NCBI RefSeq assembly: GCF_002148965.1 | Contig: NZ_NGFN01000023.1 | Location: 1,709-38,845, forward strand | DNA: 37,137 bases | Source of the DNA: Streptomyces swartbergensis | GTDB taxonomy: Bacteria > Actinomycetota > Actinomycetes > Streptomycetales > Streptomycetaceae | Direction of reading: 5' to 3' | Shown here: piece by piece, positions 25,330-33,488 of the stretch | Numbering within the stretch: position 1 is the stretch's first letter | Layout of the letters: every line of letters starts with the position of its first letter | Notes under the pieces: model-generated | Database searches by the model: none | Told to the model about the DNA's origin: nothing | The model's input: only the letters and a program-made list of their open reading frames with translations | Position numbers and translations under genes: made by a program

Positions 25330-25835
25330 AGGTGCCGAAGATCTTCGGTACCTTCGACGACGAGGACAGGGTCCTGCGCCGCGCCAGCGACACGCCCTGG
25401 GTCTCGTCGGTTACGTACATCTTCGCCCTGAGACTGGGCTGCGGCCTGCGCGTCAGCGAGCATCTGGAGGCGGCCTGAACACCGGCCTCGTCTCCAGCCC
25501 CGCAGCCCCGCTCGGCGAGTCGAGCAGTTCGGGCCGGCCCGGCTCCCCTCCCCCAGCCGGGCGTGGGGCGCCGGTCCAAGGCAGTGGCCTCGCCAGTTCC
25601 GGCACGCTCCCTTACGTCCCTTCTGGCGCCTGGGTCGACCCGACCAAGGCATCCTTCCTCTCCCCTTCCCCTGCAGGGGGGCCGGGGTCAGCCTCGGGGG
25701 ATCCCCGGGCGGACTGTCTGCCCCGGACCGGCGGCGCTCCCCGGGCCTCCCTCGGCGGGGTGTGCGGTGGCGAAACGCCCTCGTGGCATGCGGAGCGGGC
25801 TGCTGGTGCCCTCGCAAGTCGAGAAAAAAGTTCCT

Positions 25836-25872
25836 AGTTTCAGGTTGGAACTGGAATGAATGATGGTATGTT
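25836..25872 (+). promoter_or_regulatory. Promoter with 17-bp quasi-palindrome (copy 2)
   Basis: AGTTTCAGGTTGGAACT (25836-25852) matches copy 1 at 15 of 17 positions. TTGGAA (25845-25850) and TATGTT (25867-25872) are spaced by 16 bases, exactly as in copy 1, and similarity to copy 1 continues through the spacer. A start near 25879 gives a leader of about 45 bases before the PLP enzyme gene. Confidence 0.7.
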
Positions 25873-25923
25873 TCCGGCCAACGCAGCGAGCAACCCCGGA
25901 AAAGACTGAAGGTGTGCCTGCCG

Positions 25924-27273
25924 ATGACTGCAACGCTGAGTCGGGCGATCGCCCACTACCCCAACCGGTTCGACCCCGGGGTACTGAGCGAGCTCCCCGA
26001 ACACCTCCGGAAGACCATCCAGCGCCGGAACGACGTGCTGGGTCCTGGCTACACACTGATCTACAAGGAGCCGGTCGAGTTCGTCTCCGGTCACGGGGCT
26101 CACCTGATCGACCGGCACGGCAACGACTACCTCGACGCCTACAACAACGTCCCCTGTGTCGGTCACGCCCACCCCCACGTGGCCGAGGCCGTCGCCCGCC
26201 AGATGGCGACGGTCAACACCAACACGCGCTACGTCCAGGAAGCCCTGGTCGACTACGCGGAGCGGCTTCTTTCGACGTTCCCCGAGGAGCTGTCCAAACT
26301 GAGCATCGCGTGCAGCGGGTCGGAGGCGAACGACCTGGCGGTGCGGGTGGCGCGGTTCCACACGGGCGGCGAGGGCATCATCGTCACCCGTTGGGCCTAC
26401 CACGGCCTCACCCGTGAGGTGGCAAGCTTCTCACCGACCCTCGGCGCGGGCTCGCCGCTGGGCCCGAACGTCCGGCTCATCGACGCTCCTGACCCGCGCC
26501 TCGTCGCGCCGGGATCCACGCTCGACGAGCACATGCGGCAGCAGGTGCGCGGCGCGATCGACGACCTCGAGCGCCACGGCTACCGGCTCGCGGCCCTGAT
26601 CACCGACTGCGCCCACTCCAGCGACGGCATCTTCACCGACCCCCCCGGCTACATGCGGGCCGTGGTGGAGGAGGTGCACGCGGCCGGCGGTGTCTACATC
26701 GCGGACGAGGTCCAGTCGGGATTCGCCCGGCTCGGGGACTCGATGTGGGGCTTCAGCCGCCACGGTGTGCTGCCGGACATCGTGACCATGGGCAAGCCGA
26801 TGGGCAACGGCCTGCCGATCTCGGGTGTGGTCTTCCGCCCCGAGGTCTGCGAGGAGTTCGGACGCAACGTCCGCTACTTCAACACCTTCGGCGGCAGCTC
26901 CATCCCCGTGGCCGCCGGCGCCGCGGTGCTGGACGTCTTCGAGAAGGAGAACGTGCAGCAGCGCGTCCTGGAGAACGGCAACGCTCTGCGCGCGGGGCTG
27001 CGGGAGATCGCCAAGGATTCCCCCTACGTCGCCGAAGTCCGCGGCGCCGGTCTCTACGTCGGCGTGGAGATCGTCAAGGACCGCCAGACCCTCGAGCCCG
27101 ACCGCGCACGTGCCGACGACGTCATCAACGACATGCGCGATCGCCGCATCCTGATCAGCGGCACGGGCACGTCGGCGAACACGCTGAAGATCCGCCCTCC
27201 GCTGGCCTTCGACTCCGCCGATGTGACGCGATTCCTGGAGACCTTCGCCGAGGTCGCGAAAAACCGTCTGTAA
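25924..27273 (+). CDS. Class III PLP enzyme, O-phospho-amino-alcohol phospho-lyase-like
   Basis: This 449-residue fold-type I PLP enzyme has SGSEAND (about 131-137) for phosphate binding, DEVQSG with the pyridine-binding Asp261, and MGKPMGNG with the Schiff-base Lys291. The segments VGHAHPHV (about 79-86), NTNTRYV (98-104) and YFNTFGGS, and the ending LKIRPPLAF, are shared with the AGXT2-like group that includes ethanolamine-phosphate and 5-phosphohydroxylysine phospho-lyases, more than with ordinary transaminases. Such enzymes eliminate phosphate and ammonia to give an aldehyde. The adjacent kinase supports that reading. I use the ATG at 25924; a GTG at 25912 is possible. First gene of a three-gene operon. 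A transaminase role is the main alternative. Confidence 0.75.
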   Translation: MTATLSRAIAHYPNRFDPGVLSELPEHLRKTIQRRNDVLGPGYTLIYKEPVEFVSGHGAHLIDRHGNDYLDAYNNVPCVGHAHPHVAEAVARQMATVNTNTRYVQEALVDYAERLLSTFPEELSKLSIACSGSEANDLAVRVARFHTGGEGIIVTRWAYHGLTREVASFSPTLGAGSPLGPNVRLIDAPDPRLVAPGSTLDEHMRQQVRGAIDDLERHGYRLAALITDCAHSSDGIFTDPPGYMRAVVEEVHAAGGVYIADEVQSGFARLGDSMWGFSRHGVLPDIVTMGKPMGNGLPISGVVFRPEVCEEFGRNVRYFNTFGGSSIPVAAGAAVLDVFEKENVQQRVLENGNALRAGLREIAKDSPYVAEVRGAGLYVGVEIVKDRQTLEPDRARADDVINDMRDRRILISGTGTSANTLKIRPPLAFDSADVTRFLETFAEVAKNRL

Positions 27274-27296
27274 CAGGCCGGCCGAAGGGACTGACC

Positions 27297-28376
27297 GTGA
27301 ACACCTCACCAGCTGTGAACTATGCTCAACGGCTCCTCGAGGAGAGCGGCCTGACGTCGTCCCATGAGCCCATCGACGTGATGCTGGTGAGCATTTTCCT
27401 CGAGGAGCACTACCGCCTCAACGGGCGCTTGGGGCGACTGGCGACCGAGAAGGACGACACGTTCAGACTCAGTACCGACTCGGGCAACTACCTCGTGAAG
27501 GTCTCACCACCTGACGAAGCGGAGGCGGTTGTCGCCCTCCAGACCGCCGCGATGCGCTACCTCGAAACCACCGCTTCGCACTTGCCCGTCCAGCGGGTGA
27601 AGCTGACCGCCGACGCAGACGACCACGTCACGATCCGGCTGAACGACGGCAGGACTCGAATCCTGCGGGTGTTCGACTTCGTCGAAGGCCAGGTCCTGGC
27701 CGATGCGAACCCGGACGCGGAGCGGCTCTCCAAGGCGGGCGAGATGCTGGGGCTGATCGACGTGGCGCTCAGGCCGTTCACGCACCCGGCGGACCGACGA
27801 GGTCTGGCGTGGGACATCCGGCATTTCCACCAGCTGACCGAACTGGTCGAGCACACGCCGAGCCCCGAGCACCGCCGGCTGGCCCAGTCGGTCTTCCGGC
27901 TCTTCGGCGAAAACATCGTCCCGAGGCTGACCGATCTCGAAACGCAAGTGATCCACGGTGACTTCAGCCCTTACAACATCGTGGTGGATCCACAGAGCGA
28001 TCACTTCGTCACCGGTGTCATCGACTTCGGCGACACGGTGCGCAGTGCGGTGATCTTCGACCCCGCCGTTCCCATGGCGAACCTGCTCGGCAGGACCCCG
28101 GATCATCCCTGGCGGGACGCCTGCGCCTTCGCTGCCGGATACCAACGGGAGCGGCCCGTCCAGGCCTCGGAACTTCCGCTGCTCCCGGTTGCCGCGCTGG
28201 CACGACTCACACTGCGTGCGCTGATCACGAACTGGCGCGCGGAGCGCGCACCCGAACGGCGCGAGTACCTCCTCGGTCACGCCAAGGACGACTGGATCAA
28301 TATCGAGCGTTCCTTGACCGTGAGCCTGGACGACGTCGTCGCGCACCTCAGGGAAACCCGTCACGGGCATTCCTGA
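27297..28376 (+). CDS. APH-fold small-molecule kinase (hydroxylysine-kinase-like)
   Basis: The 359-residue protein has an N-lobe lysine region (NYLVKVSPPDEAE, about 64-76), the catalytic loop VIHGDFSPYNIVVD (about 219-232, with Asp and Asn) and the metal motif VIDFGD (about 240-245). This is the aminoglycoside-phosphotransferase fold, here closest in pattern to hydroxylysine kinase/AGPHD1, which pairs with the phospho-lyase encoded just upstream. It would phosphorylate a hydroxyl group of an amino alcohol or hydroxy-amino acid using ATP or GTP. The GTG at 27297 follows AAGGGA by 6 bases and lies 23 bases after the previous stop. True antibiotic resistance is less likely given the operon. Confidence 0.75.
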   Translation: MNTSPAVNYAQRLLEESGLTSSHEPIDVMLVSIFLEEHYRLNGRLGRLATEKDDTFRLSTDSGNYLVKVSPPDEAEAVVALQTAAMRYLETTASHLPVQRVKLTADADDHVTIRLNDGRTRILRVFDFVEGQVLADANPDAERLSKAGEMLGLIDVALRPFTHPADRRGLAWDIRHFHQLTELVEHTPSPEHRRLAQSVFRLFGENIVPRLTDLETQVIHGDFSPYNIVVDPQSDHFVTGVIDFGDTVRSAVIFDPAVPMANLLGRTPDHPWRDACAFAAGYQRERPVQASELPLLPVAALARLTLRALITNWRAERAPERREYLLGHAKDDWINIERSLTVSLDDVVAHLRETRHGHS

Positions 28377-28427
28377 AAGCCAGTCCCGAACATGTGCAGT
28401 TTTCTCACAAAAGACAGGAGCATTCTC

Positions 28428-29108
28428 ATGGCCATTCCCTCGTTGCAGTTCCGGCCGAAATACGTCTCGTTCGACTGTTACGGCACGTTGATCGAGTTCC
28501 CGATCACTCCCATCACGCGTGAACTCGTCGGCGACCAGGTCCCCGCCGAGCAGTGGGACCAGTTCGTTCGCGAGTTCCGCGGCTACCGCTACGACCAGGT
28601 TCGCGGCGAGTACTACCCCTACGAGCAGGTGCTGCAGGACTCCTTCGAGCGGGTCTGCCGCAAGTGGGGCGTGAAGGCGGCGTCGGACGCGGGCAAGCGG
28701 TTCGCCGACGGCGTCCGCAGCTGGGGCCCCCACGCCGACGTGCCCGAGCCGCTGAAGAAGATGGGCGAGAACTACAAGCTGGTGATCCTGTCCAACGCCG
28801 ACGACTCCTTCCTCGCGGAAAGCGTGCCGAAGCTCGGGGCGGACTTCCACGCGGTCTTCACCGCGGAGCAGGCCGGCTTCTACAAGCCCCGCTACGCCGC
28901 GTTCGAGTACATGCTCGACCAACTCGACGCGTCCCCCGAGGACTTCGTACACGTCGCCTCGCACACCCGCTACGACCACATGCCGATGCACGACATGGGA
29001 TTCCGCAACCTGGTCCTGCTGGACCGCGGATACGACCCGGTCACCCACGGCTACGACTACGTGACGGTGAAGTCCCTGGACGACCTCAACACCATGCTCG
29101 GCATCTGA
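28428..29108 (+). CDS. HAD hydrolase of the L-2-haloacid dehalogenase type
   Basis: This 226-residue HAD protein has nucleophile motif FDCYGTL (Asp at about residue 17; the DxYGT form of type II dehalogenases, not the DxD of phosphatases), motif II ILSNADD (about 121-127), motif III lysine in YKPRYAAFEYML (about 149-160) and motif IV VASHTRYDHMPMHDMG. In motif IV the dehalogenase Asn is not conserved, so the reaction may differ. ACAGGAG stands 7 bases before the ATG at 28428. Third gene of the operon, 51 bases after the kinase. It may remove or recycle a phosphorylated or halogenated side product. A strong terminator follows. Confidence 0.75.
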   Translation: MAIPSLQFRPKYVSFDCYGTLIEFPITPITRELVGDQVPAEQWDQFVREFRGYRYDQVRGEYYPYEQVLQDSFERVCRKWGVKAASDAGKRFADGVRSWGPHADVPEPLKKMGENYKLVILSNADDSFLAESVPKLGADFHAVFTAEQAGFYKPRYAAFEYMLDQLDASPEDFVHVASHTRYDHMPMHDMGFRNLVLLDRGYDPVTHGYDYVTVKSLDDLNTMLGI

Positions 29109-29124
29109 CCGGAAGCCAACACCA

Positions 29125-29180
29125 GTCCCGCACGGCACACACCCGGGTTTCTCCCACGGTTTGTGTTTGCCGTGCGGGAC
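29125..29180 (+). terminator. Strong hairpin terminator of the phospho-lyase operon
   Basis: A perfect 13-bp stem pairs 29125-29137 with 29168-29180. After one mismatch four further pairs extend it (39-42 with 63-66 of the same hundred), enclosing a loop of about 20 bases. It starts 17 bases after the HAD stop codon. Bases 29181-29460 contain no gene I can support. Confidence 0.75.
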
Positions 29181-29466
29181 AAGAATCCGGTGCCTTCCGC
29201 AGCTGTTTGACAGAGTCACTGCGGGCCCGACGGCAATCAGAACGACAGGAAATACGCCGTCGTGTCATAGCCGGTGTTCTGACAGCGTGCGACGCCGCTG
29301 CACATGGCAGCGTTCTCTTCTCTCTCTCCGGTCTCGCGCGGCACCCTCATCAGCCCCGAGCCGTTTGACGTCCGCCGATTTCGGCGTACCAGCCACCTCC
29401 CCCGGAACCAATACGTCCCTGCAACAGATACCCCAGTATCCCCAACGATTCCCAGGAGGCACCGCC

Positions 29467-29730
29467 ATGGAAGGCAACCGGATAGGACGCAGAACCGTAC
29501 TCCGCACCCAGGCGCAGTGGCCGCAGCCACGGCGGTCGCCGGCTGCGGCACCGCGACCGGCAGCAGTTCGTCCGGCGGCGGCAGGAAGAGGATCGTCGTC
29601 AGCAACAGCGGTGGCGCCTACAACGACGCTCTGACCAAGGCGATCTACGAGCCGTTCGCCAAGGAGACCGGCATCACGGTCACGACGGTCAACTACCAGT
29701 CGGCGCAGGTCATCGCCCAGCTGCGAGGGT
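29467..29730 (+). pseudogene. Polyamine-type ABC binding protein, N-terminal fragment
   Basis: AGGAGG (29454-29459) precedes the ATG at 29467 by 7 bases. [14 protein letters not shown] is a twin-arginine-like start. After a frame change near 29510 the frame gives a lipobox (AVAGC) and then [20 protein letters not shown] and [20 protein letters not shown], the opening of PotD/PotF-like spermidine/putrescine-binding lipoproteins. About 260 residues are missing: at about 29730 the frame passes directly into an ATPase. The two membrane subunits are not found. Confidence 0.75.
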
Positions 29731-30370
29731 TGCCCAAGGCGGAGATCCGCCGCCGGGTGGGCGAGACCCTGGAGGCGGCCGGGCTGTCGAAGTTCGCCGG
29801 CCGCAAGCCGCGTGAGCTGTCCGGTGGTCAGCAGCAACGCGTGGCCCTGTGCCGGGCCGGCCGCCGATCGTGCTGATGGACGAGCCGCTGGGTGCATTGG
29901 ACAAGAAGCTGCGTGACCAGATGCAGACCGAGATCAAGTCCATCCAGCGAGAACTCGGCCTGACCGTGGTGTATGTGACGCACGACCAGGAGGAAGCGCT
30001 GGTTCTGTCGGACCGGATCGCCATCATGAAGGACGGCCGGATCGAGCAGTTCGACACGCCCCGCGGCCTGTTAGAACGCCCCCGCACGCCGTTCGTGGCC
30101 GACTTTCTCGGCGCCGCCAACTTCCTCACCGGCAAGGTCGAGGAGTCTACGGAGGACAACTGCACCCAGGTGCGCCTCGACACCGGCGGCGTCCTCACGG
30201 CCCGGCAGCACCCCTGTGTTCCCGGGCAGCGGGTCCGGGCTGCGGTCCGGCCGGGCAAGCTGCGCATGGTCGGCGCCGAGGAGAGTTGTTGTACCGGCAC
30301 GGTAGAAACGGCCGTCTACGTGGGTTCGCTGACGCGTATCACCGTCCGCCTGGACGGAGCCGCCCCGGCG
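29730..30370 (+). pseudogene. PotA-like ABC ATPase, 5'-deleted and 3'-truncated
   Basis: From [20 protein letters not shown] the sequence is a PotA-type importer ATPase: signature [11 protein letters not shown], a frame change near 29855, Walker [14 protein letters not shown], switch VTHDQEEAL, and the regulatory-domain start ADFLGAANFLTGKV. Walker A is missing because the first third was deleted in the join to the binding-protein fragment. The 3' end is cut at about 30370 by an inverted transposase fragment. The intact system would have imported polyamines or related amines, fitting the catabolic operon to the left. Confidence 0.8.
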
Positions 30371-30463
30371 GCGATCACGCGCCGGACGGCCCATCCGCGG
30401 CGGAGCCAACAACGGCTCGATGCCCGCCCACGACTCGTCGGTCAGCTCATGACGACGCACCAC
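30365..30463 (-). mobile_element. IS5-type transposase N-terminal fragment
   Basis: The minus frame from a GTG at 30463 reads RRHELTDESWAGIEPLL, then PPRMGRPARDRRR, the standard N-terminus of IS5-family transposases. It ends within 35 residues at the junction with the PotA-like remnant, marking an insertion followed by deletion. Confidence 0.75.
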
Positions 30464-30593
30464 GAACGGACCACCGCACCAACCACTTTGCGGACACCCA
30501 CTAGCGGAGCCGAGTCCTTGCCTACCGGTAACGTCTCCTCGTCAGGGAGGCTCCCGAGATGGCCGGCCAGCAACCCGTTGATGTCGTCCCAAG

Positions 30594-30855
30594 TCACTGA
30601 TCCGCGCGATACGGCAGCGGCCCCAGCACTGCGGCCTCGGCGGAGGGTACCGCCGAGGCCGCGTCGCAGTCGTCCAGGTTCGCCGTCGCCCCGCCAGCCA
30701 GACCAGGCTGCCGACGACCACAAGGGCGATACCCTCGATGATCAGCACGCGGGCAACGCTGTACCTTACCTTGTCCACGCTGACACCACGAAGCCCAGAC
30801 ATGCCAGAAGCACGATGGCGAGAACCGCGGCTGTCTTCTTGCTGGCTGGATTCAC
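30594..30855 (-). other. Small hydrophobic reading frames, probably a broken membrane protein
   Basis: On the minus strand a GTG at 30855 opens NPASKKTAAVLAIVLLACLG and stops at 30766. Overlapping it, a GTG at 30778 opens VDKVRYSVARVLIIEGIALV, a second hydrophobic helix; after a frame change near 30685 it reads ATANLDDCDAASAVPSAEAA and stops at 30594. These may be two tiny membrane proteins or one frameshifted gene. I know no family for them. Confidence 0.35.
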
Positions 30856-30869
30856 TCAAAACGCCTCCC

Positions 30870-31255
30870 TCGAGGAATGCCCCGATCTTGAAGAGTCCTG
30901 TCGGGTCGCTGTCGGTGAGGTTGTCGGTGCGGGTACGGATCTTGGTGGTGTCCTTGCCCGCGGTGTTCTTGTAGCCGTTGGCCAGGTCGATCAGCGTCGC
31001 GGTCCCGGACGTGGTTTTGATGCCCCCGGGGCGGCCGTTGTCGTCGATGTCGACCGGCTTGTGTCGTGCCGCCGGGGTAGACGGTCTTGGTGCGCCTGTC
31101 GTTGTTGTCGTAGTCGAAGTCGGTCTTCTTGCCGTCCGGGGCTGTCAGGTAGTCCGGGCGGCCGGCCTTGTCCCAGGTGTAGTCGGTCTTCCCGGTCGGG
31201 TCGGTGTAGTAGTCGACGTCACCGGCCAGGGTGTAGGCGAGCGCGGTCTCAGCGC
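30870..31255 (-). pseudogene. Second RHS/YD-repeat fragment
   Basis: The minus strand reads DYYTDPTGKTDYTWDKAGRP, then LTAPDGKKTDFDYDNNDRRT, two or three YD repeats. After a frame change near 31070 it reads DIDDNGRPGGIKTTSG, then IDLANGYKNTAGKDTTKIRT and a Pro-Thr-Gly-Leu segment. It has no start and no C-terminal toxin. It may derive from the same kind of toxin as the 914-1612 remnant, but the two pieces do not overlap enough to prove it. Confidence 0.7.
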
Positions 31256-31440
31256 CGTTGAGGAGGTGCTGCAGGCCCGCCGAGTCGCGGTGGCCGGCCC
31301 ATCCGGCCAGCTGCCAGCCGTTCTTTCGCTCGACCGGCGCCAGCAGACCACGCACGTGGTCCCGCATCCGCCGCCGTAGATCCGCCCGGGCGAACCGGCC
31401 TGCCACCCGAGCGAACACTGGGCGTGAGCACTCCTGGTGG
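31255..31440 (-). mobile_element. IS701-family transposase N-terminal fragment
   Basis: The minus frame VFARVAGRFARADLRRRMRD, then HVRGLLAPVERKNGWQLAGW and GLQHLLNGA, is the conserved N-terminal region of IS701-family transposases. The frame then passes straight into RHS repeats at about 31255, where the expected catalytic part is missing. Bases 31441-31712 contain no other gene I can support. Confidence 0.75.
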
Positions 31441-31712
31441 CGTCGCCAGTCGGAACGGCTGAGTCGGTGGGCGGCGCGGGCGAGACGGCGGTCGTGCATC
31501 AGCCGGCCGGTGCACACAAGGTCCGCTCGACGACCCAGCGCCGTGGGATTACAACGGCCTGTGCTCAAGGACAGTTGGCCGGTTCGCTCAGAGATGGTTG
31601 GTCGCTGCGGTCTCGGCCTTGCCTCGGCGGGGCGGGCGCGCCGCAACCGCTCGACGCCCTGGTGAGGTTTCCGGGCGCCGAGCGGTGCGATACAGCGTTC
31701 GCGGGCGGCCGC

Positions 31713-32648
31713 TCAGGGGCGTTGCATCACTCGGTCCACCACGGCGTCGGCGGCCACGTATGACCACTGCTCGTACGTCTCTGCTCCTGCGTTGCGCTGG
31801 TCACGCATGCCGAGGTACTGGTACGTCTTCGCGTCGAAGACCAGCACCGGTCCGCCCTCTGCCCAGGGAGTGCCGGGCTTGCCCACGTACTGGATGCCGA
31901 TGCCCGCGCGGCCGTCTGCGTCCGTCCGGCCCGGCAGCACCTTGACGCCTGGGACGGTTGCGAGTGCCTCGAACGCCGCGGGGCGCAGGCCCTTCGGCAG
32001 AACGGGGGTGCGGAGCAGGCCTGAGAGGAAGAGCTGGACCATCGGCCACTCGTCGGCCTTCATCGGCCGGTCGTAGTCCGGCGTCCTGCCGATGTCGCGC
32101 AGTGCGATCGGCAGCTTGCCCGGCTCGGTGGGCAGCTGCTTCAGCTGCGACCACCTGCGCGGCGGCCAGCTGCTCTGACCCGGCTGGTCCGGCGGGACCC
32201 ACTGGGTGTGACCCAGCTCGCTGACGTAGGACTTCTTGGAGCCGTCGACCGAGCTCCAGCTCTCGTCGACGTACGTCTTGCTCCGGCCGCCTCCGACCGG
32301 GGTTTCCTTGGTGATCTCCTTGGTGTAGATGAACTGGTCGTCGCGCGGCGCGATCGGCTTTTCGAGCCTGCGTTCCTCGGCGGCCGCCCCTCGCAGCACA
32401 GTGGCCGTGCTCACCGTCTGGGTGCGAGGCGAGGTCCCCGTGTTCTCGGCGACCACCACAGTCGCGGTGACCGCCGCCGCGGCGACGGCGGCCACCGCGA
32501 TCCGCAGCAGCGGACGGCGGCGAACGGTCGTGGGGGCGGCGGGAGCCCGCATCGCCTGATACAGGCGGAAGCGGGCACGGGCGCGGACGGTATCCGTGAG
32601 AGGAGGCGCGTCCGCGTCCCACTCCCTCAGGAGCTTGAGTTCATTCAT
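31713..32648 (-). CDS. CU044_5270-like membrane protein, ECF sigma partner
   Basis: This 311-residue protein starts MNELKLLREWDADAPPLTD, has one transmembrane segment (about 44-66: IAVAAVAAAAVTATVVVAEN and neighbours) and a roughly 240-residue extracytoplasmic domain with conserved blocks such as QFIYTKEITKETP and FLSGLLRTPVLPKGLRPAAFEALA. This is the CU044_5270 family, regularly found after an ECF sigma gene. Its ATG overlaps the sigma stop by 8 bases, so both are cotranslated. I infer an anti-sigma or signal-relay role at the membrane. Confidence 0.8.
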   Translation of the reverse strand: MNELKLLREWDADAPPLTDTVRARARFRLYQAMRAPAAPTTVRRRPLLRIAVAAVAAAAVTATVVVAENTGTSPRTQTVSTATVLRGAAAEERRLEKPIAPRDDQFIYTKEITKETPVGGGRSKTYVDESWSSVDGSKKSYVSELGHTQWVPPDQPGQSSWPPRRWSQLKQLPTEPGKLPIALRDIGRTPDYDRPMKADEWPMVQLFLSGLLRTPVLPKGLRPAAFEALATVPGVKVLPGRTDADGRAGIGIQYVGKPGTPWAEGGPVLVFDAKTYQYLGMRDQRNAGAETYEQWSYVAADAVVDRVMQRP

Positions 32649-33258
32649 CGTCAGATTCCTCTCGGAGAGTAGTTGGATCGGATCCGCCCAATGCCTCACG
32701 AACTGTTCTGCGAGCCCTGTGCAGCCGCGACCGGACCGTCCCCACGGGCACCCCCAGGGCGCGTGCGACCTCCTCGTAGCCGAGGTCGGCCCAGGCGACC
32801 AGCAGCAGCACGTCCCGGTGGCGGGCGGGCAACCGGGCCAGGGCGCCGGCGAGTTCGCGGCCTACCGCCTGCGCGCTGACCCGCGCCGCCACCCGGTCCG
32901 CGAGCATCTCTTCGGCTTGGTCGCCGGGGGCGGACGAAGGAAGCCGTCCGAGCGCCTTCAGACGCCGGGCCTCGGCGCGCTTGTGGCGGCCTATGAGGTT
33001 GGTCGTGATGCCGAACAGCCACGGGCGGGCGCTGGCCTGCCCCGTGTCGTACCGGAAACGCAGCTGGAATGCGGTGGTGAAGGTATCTGCCATCACGTCC
33101 TCGGCCGCCTCCGCACCGAGCCGGCGCGCCGCGTATCTGTGCACCGAGTCGGCATGGCGGTCGAAGAGTGCGGCGAATGCCTCGGGCTCATCCCACGACC
33201 GTTCGATCACCGAGGCGTCACTGTCCTGCCCCACCCTGACGCCTGGTTCGACGGTCAT
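32641..33258 (-). CDS. ECF-type RNA polymerase sigma factor
   Basis: The 205-residue protein has sigma region 2 (FAALFDRHADSVHRYAARRL, about 29-48, with MADTFTTAFQLRFRYD) and region 4 (LPARHRDVLLLVAWADLGYE, about 130-149, with VARALGVPVGTVRSRLHRAR as its HTH). The ATG at 33258 has GGAG 5 bases upstream; longer upstream starts lack such a site. Its stop overlaps the start of the CU044_5270-like gene. It should direct RNA polymerase to a small stress or envelope regulon. Confidence 0.9.
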   Translation of the reverse strand: MTVEPGVRVGQDSDASVIERSWDEPEAFAALFDRHADSVHRYAARRLGAEAAEDVMADTFTTAFQLRFRYDTGQASARPWLFGITTNLIGRHKRAEARRLKALGRLPSSAPGDQAEEMLADRVAARVSAQAVGRELAGALARLPARHRDVLLLVAWADLGYEEVARALGVPVGTVRSRLHRARRTVREALGGSDPTTLREESDDE

Positions 33259-33488
33259 CGGGGCTCCTTTCATCGATTCACGCGCTCTCAAATCTTGGGC
33301 TTTCACCGGTACTTCGCCGCTCGCAGAGATCCGGTTCCCCACGTCGTGACCGCGCGTGCCAGAGCAGCAGAAGGCTTCGCAGGCCGCGTCGGTTGCGGGA
33401 AATGTCGTCCAACCGTTGGCGCTCCTTCGAGTCGGTAGGTGTCGTGGACCTGCGGCAGACTGATGCACCTCAACGGAGAGGTGCTCAG

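Noticed and set aside
25640..25710. GC-rich short palindromes before the phospho-lyase promoter, considered as a terminator
   Set aside because: The longest arm is only about 4-6 bases with many alternative pairings, so no single convincing hairpin can be named.
27297..28376. Reading the APH-fold gene as an aminoglycoside resistance gene
   Set aside because: The fold is shared by many small-molecule kinases; the operon with a phospho-lyase-like PLP enzyme fits a catabolic kinase better.
27504..29219. A 571-residue minus-strand open frame
   Set aside because: It is antisense to the kinase and HAD genes, whose motifs are certain; it has no motif of its own.
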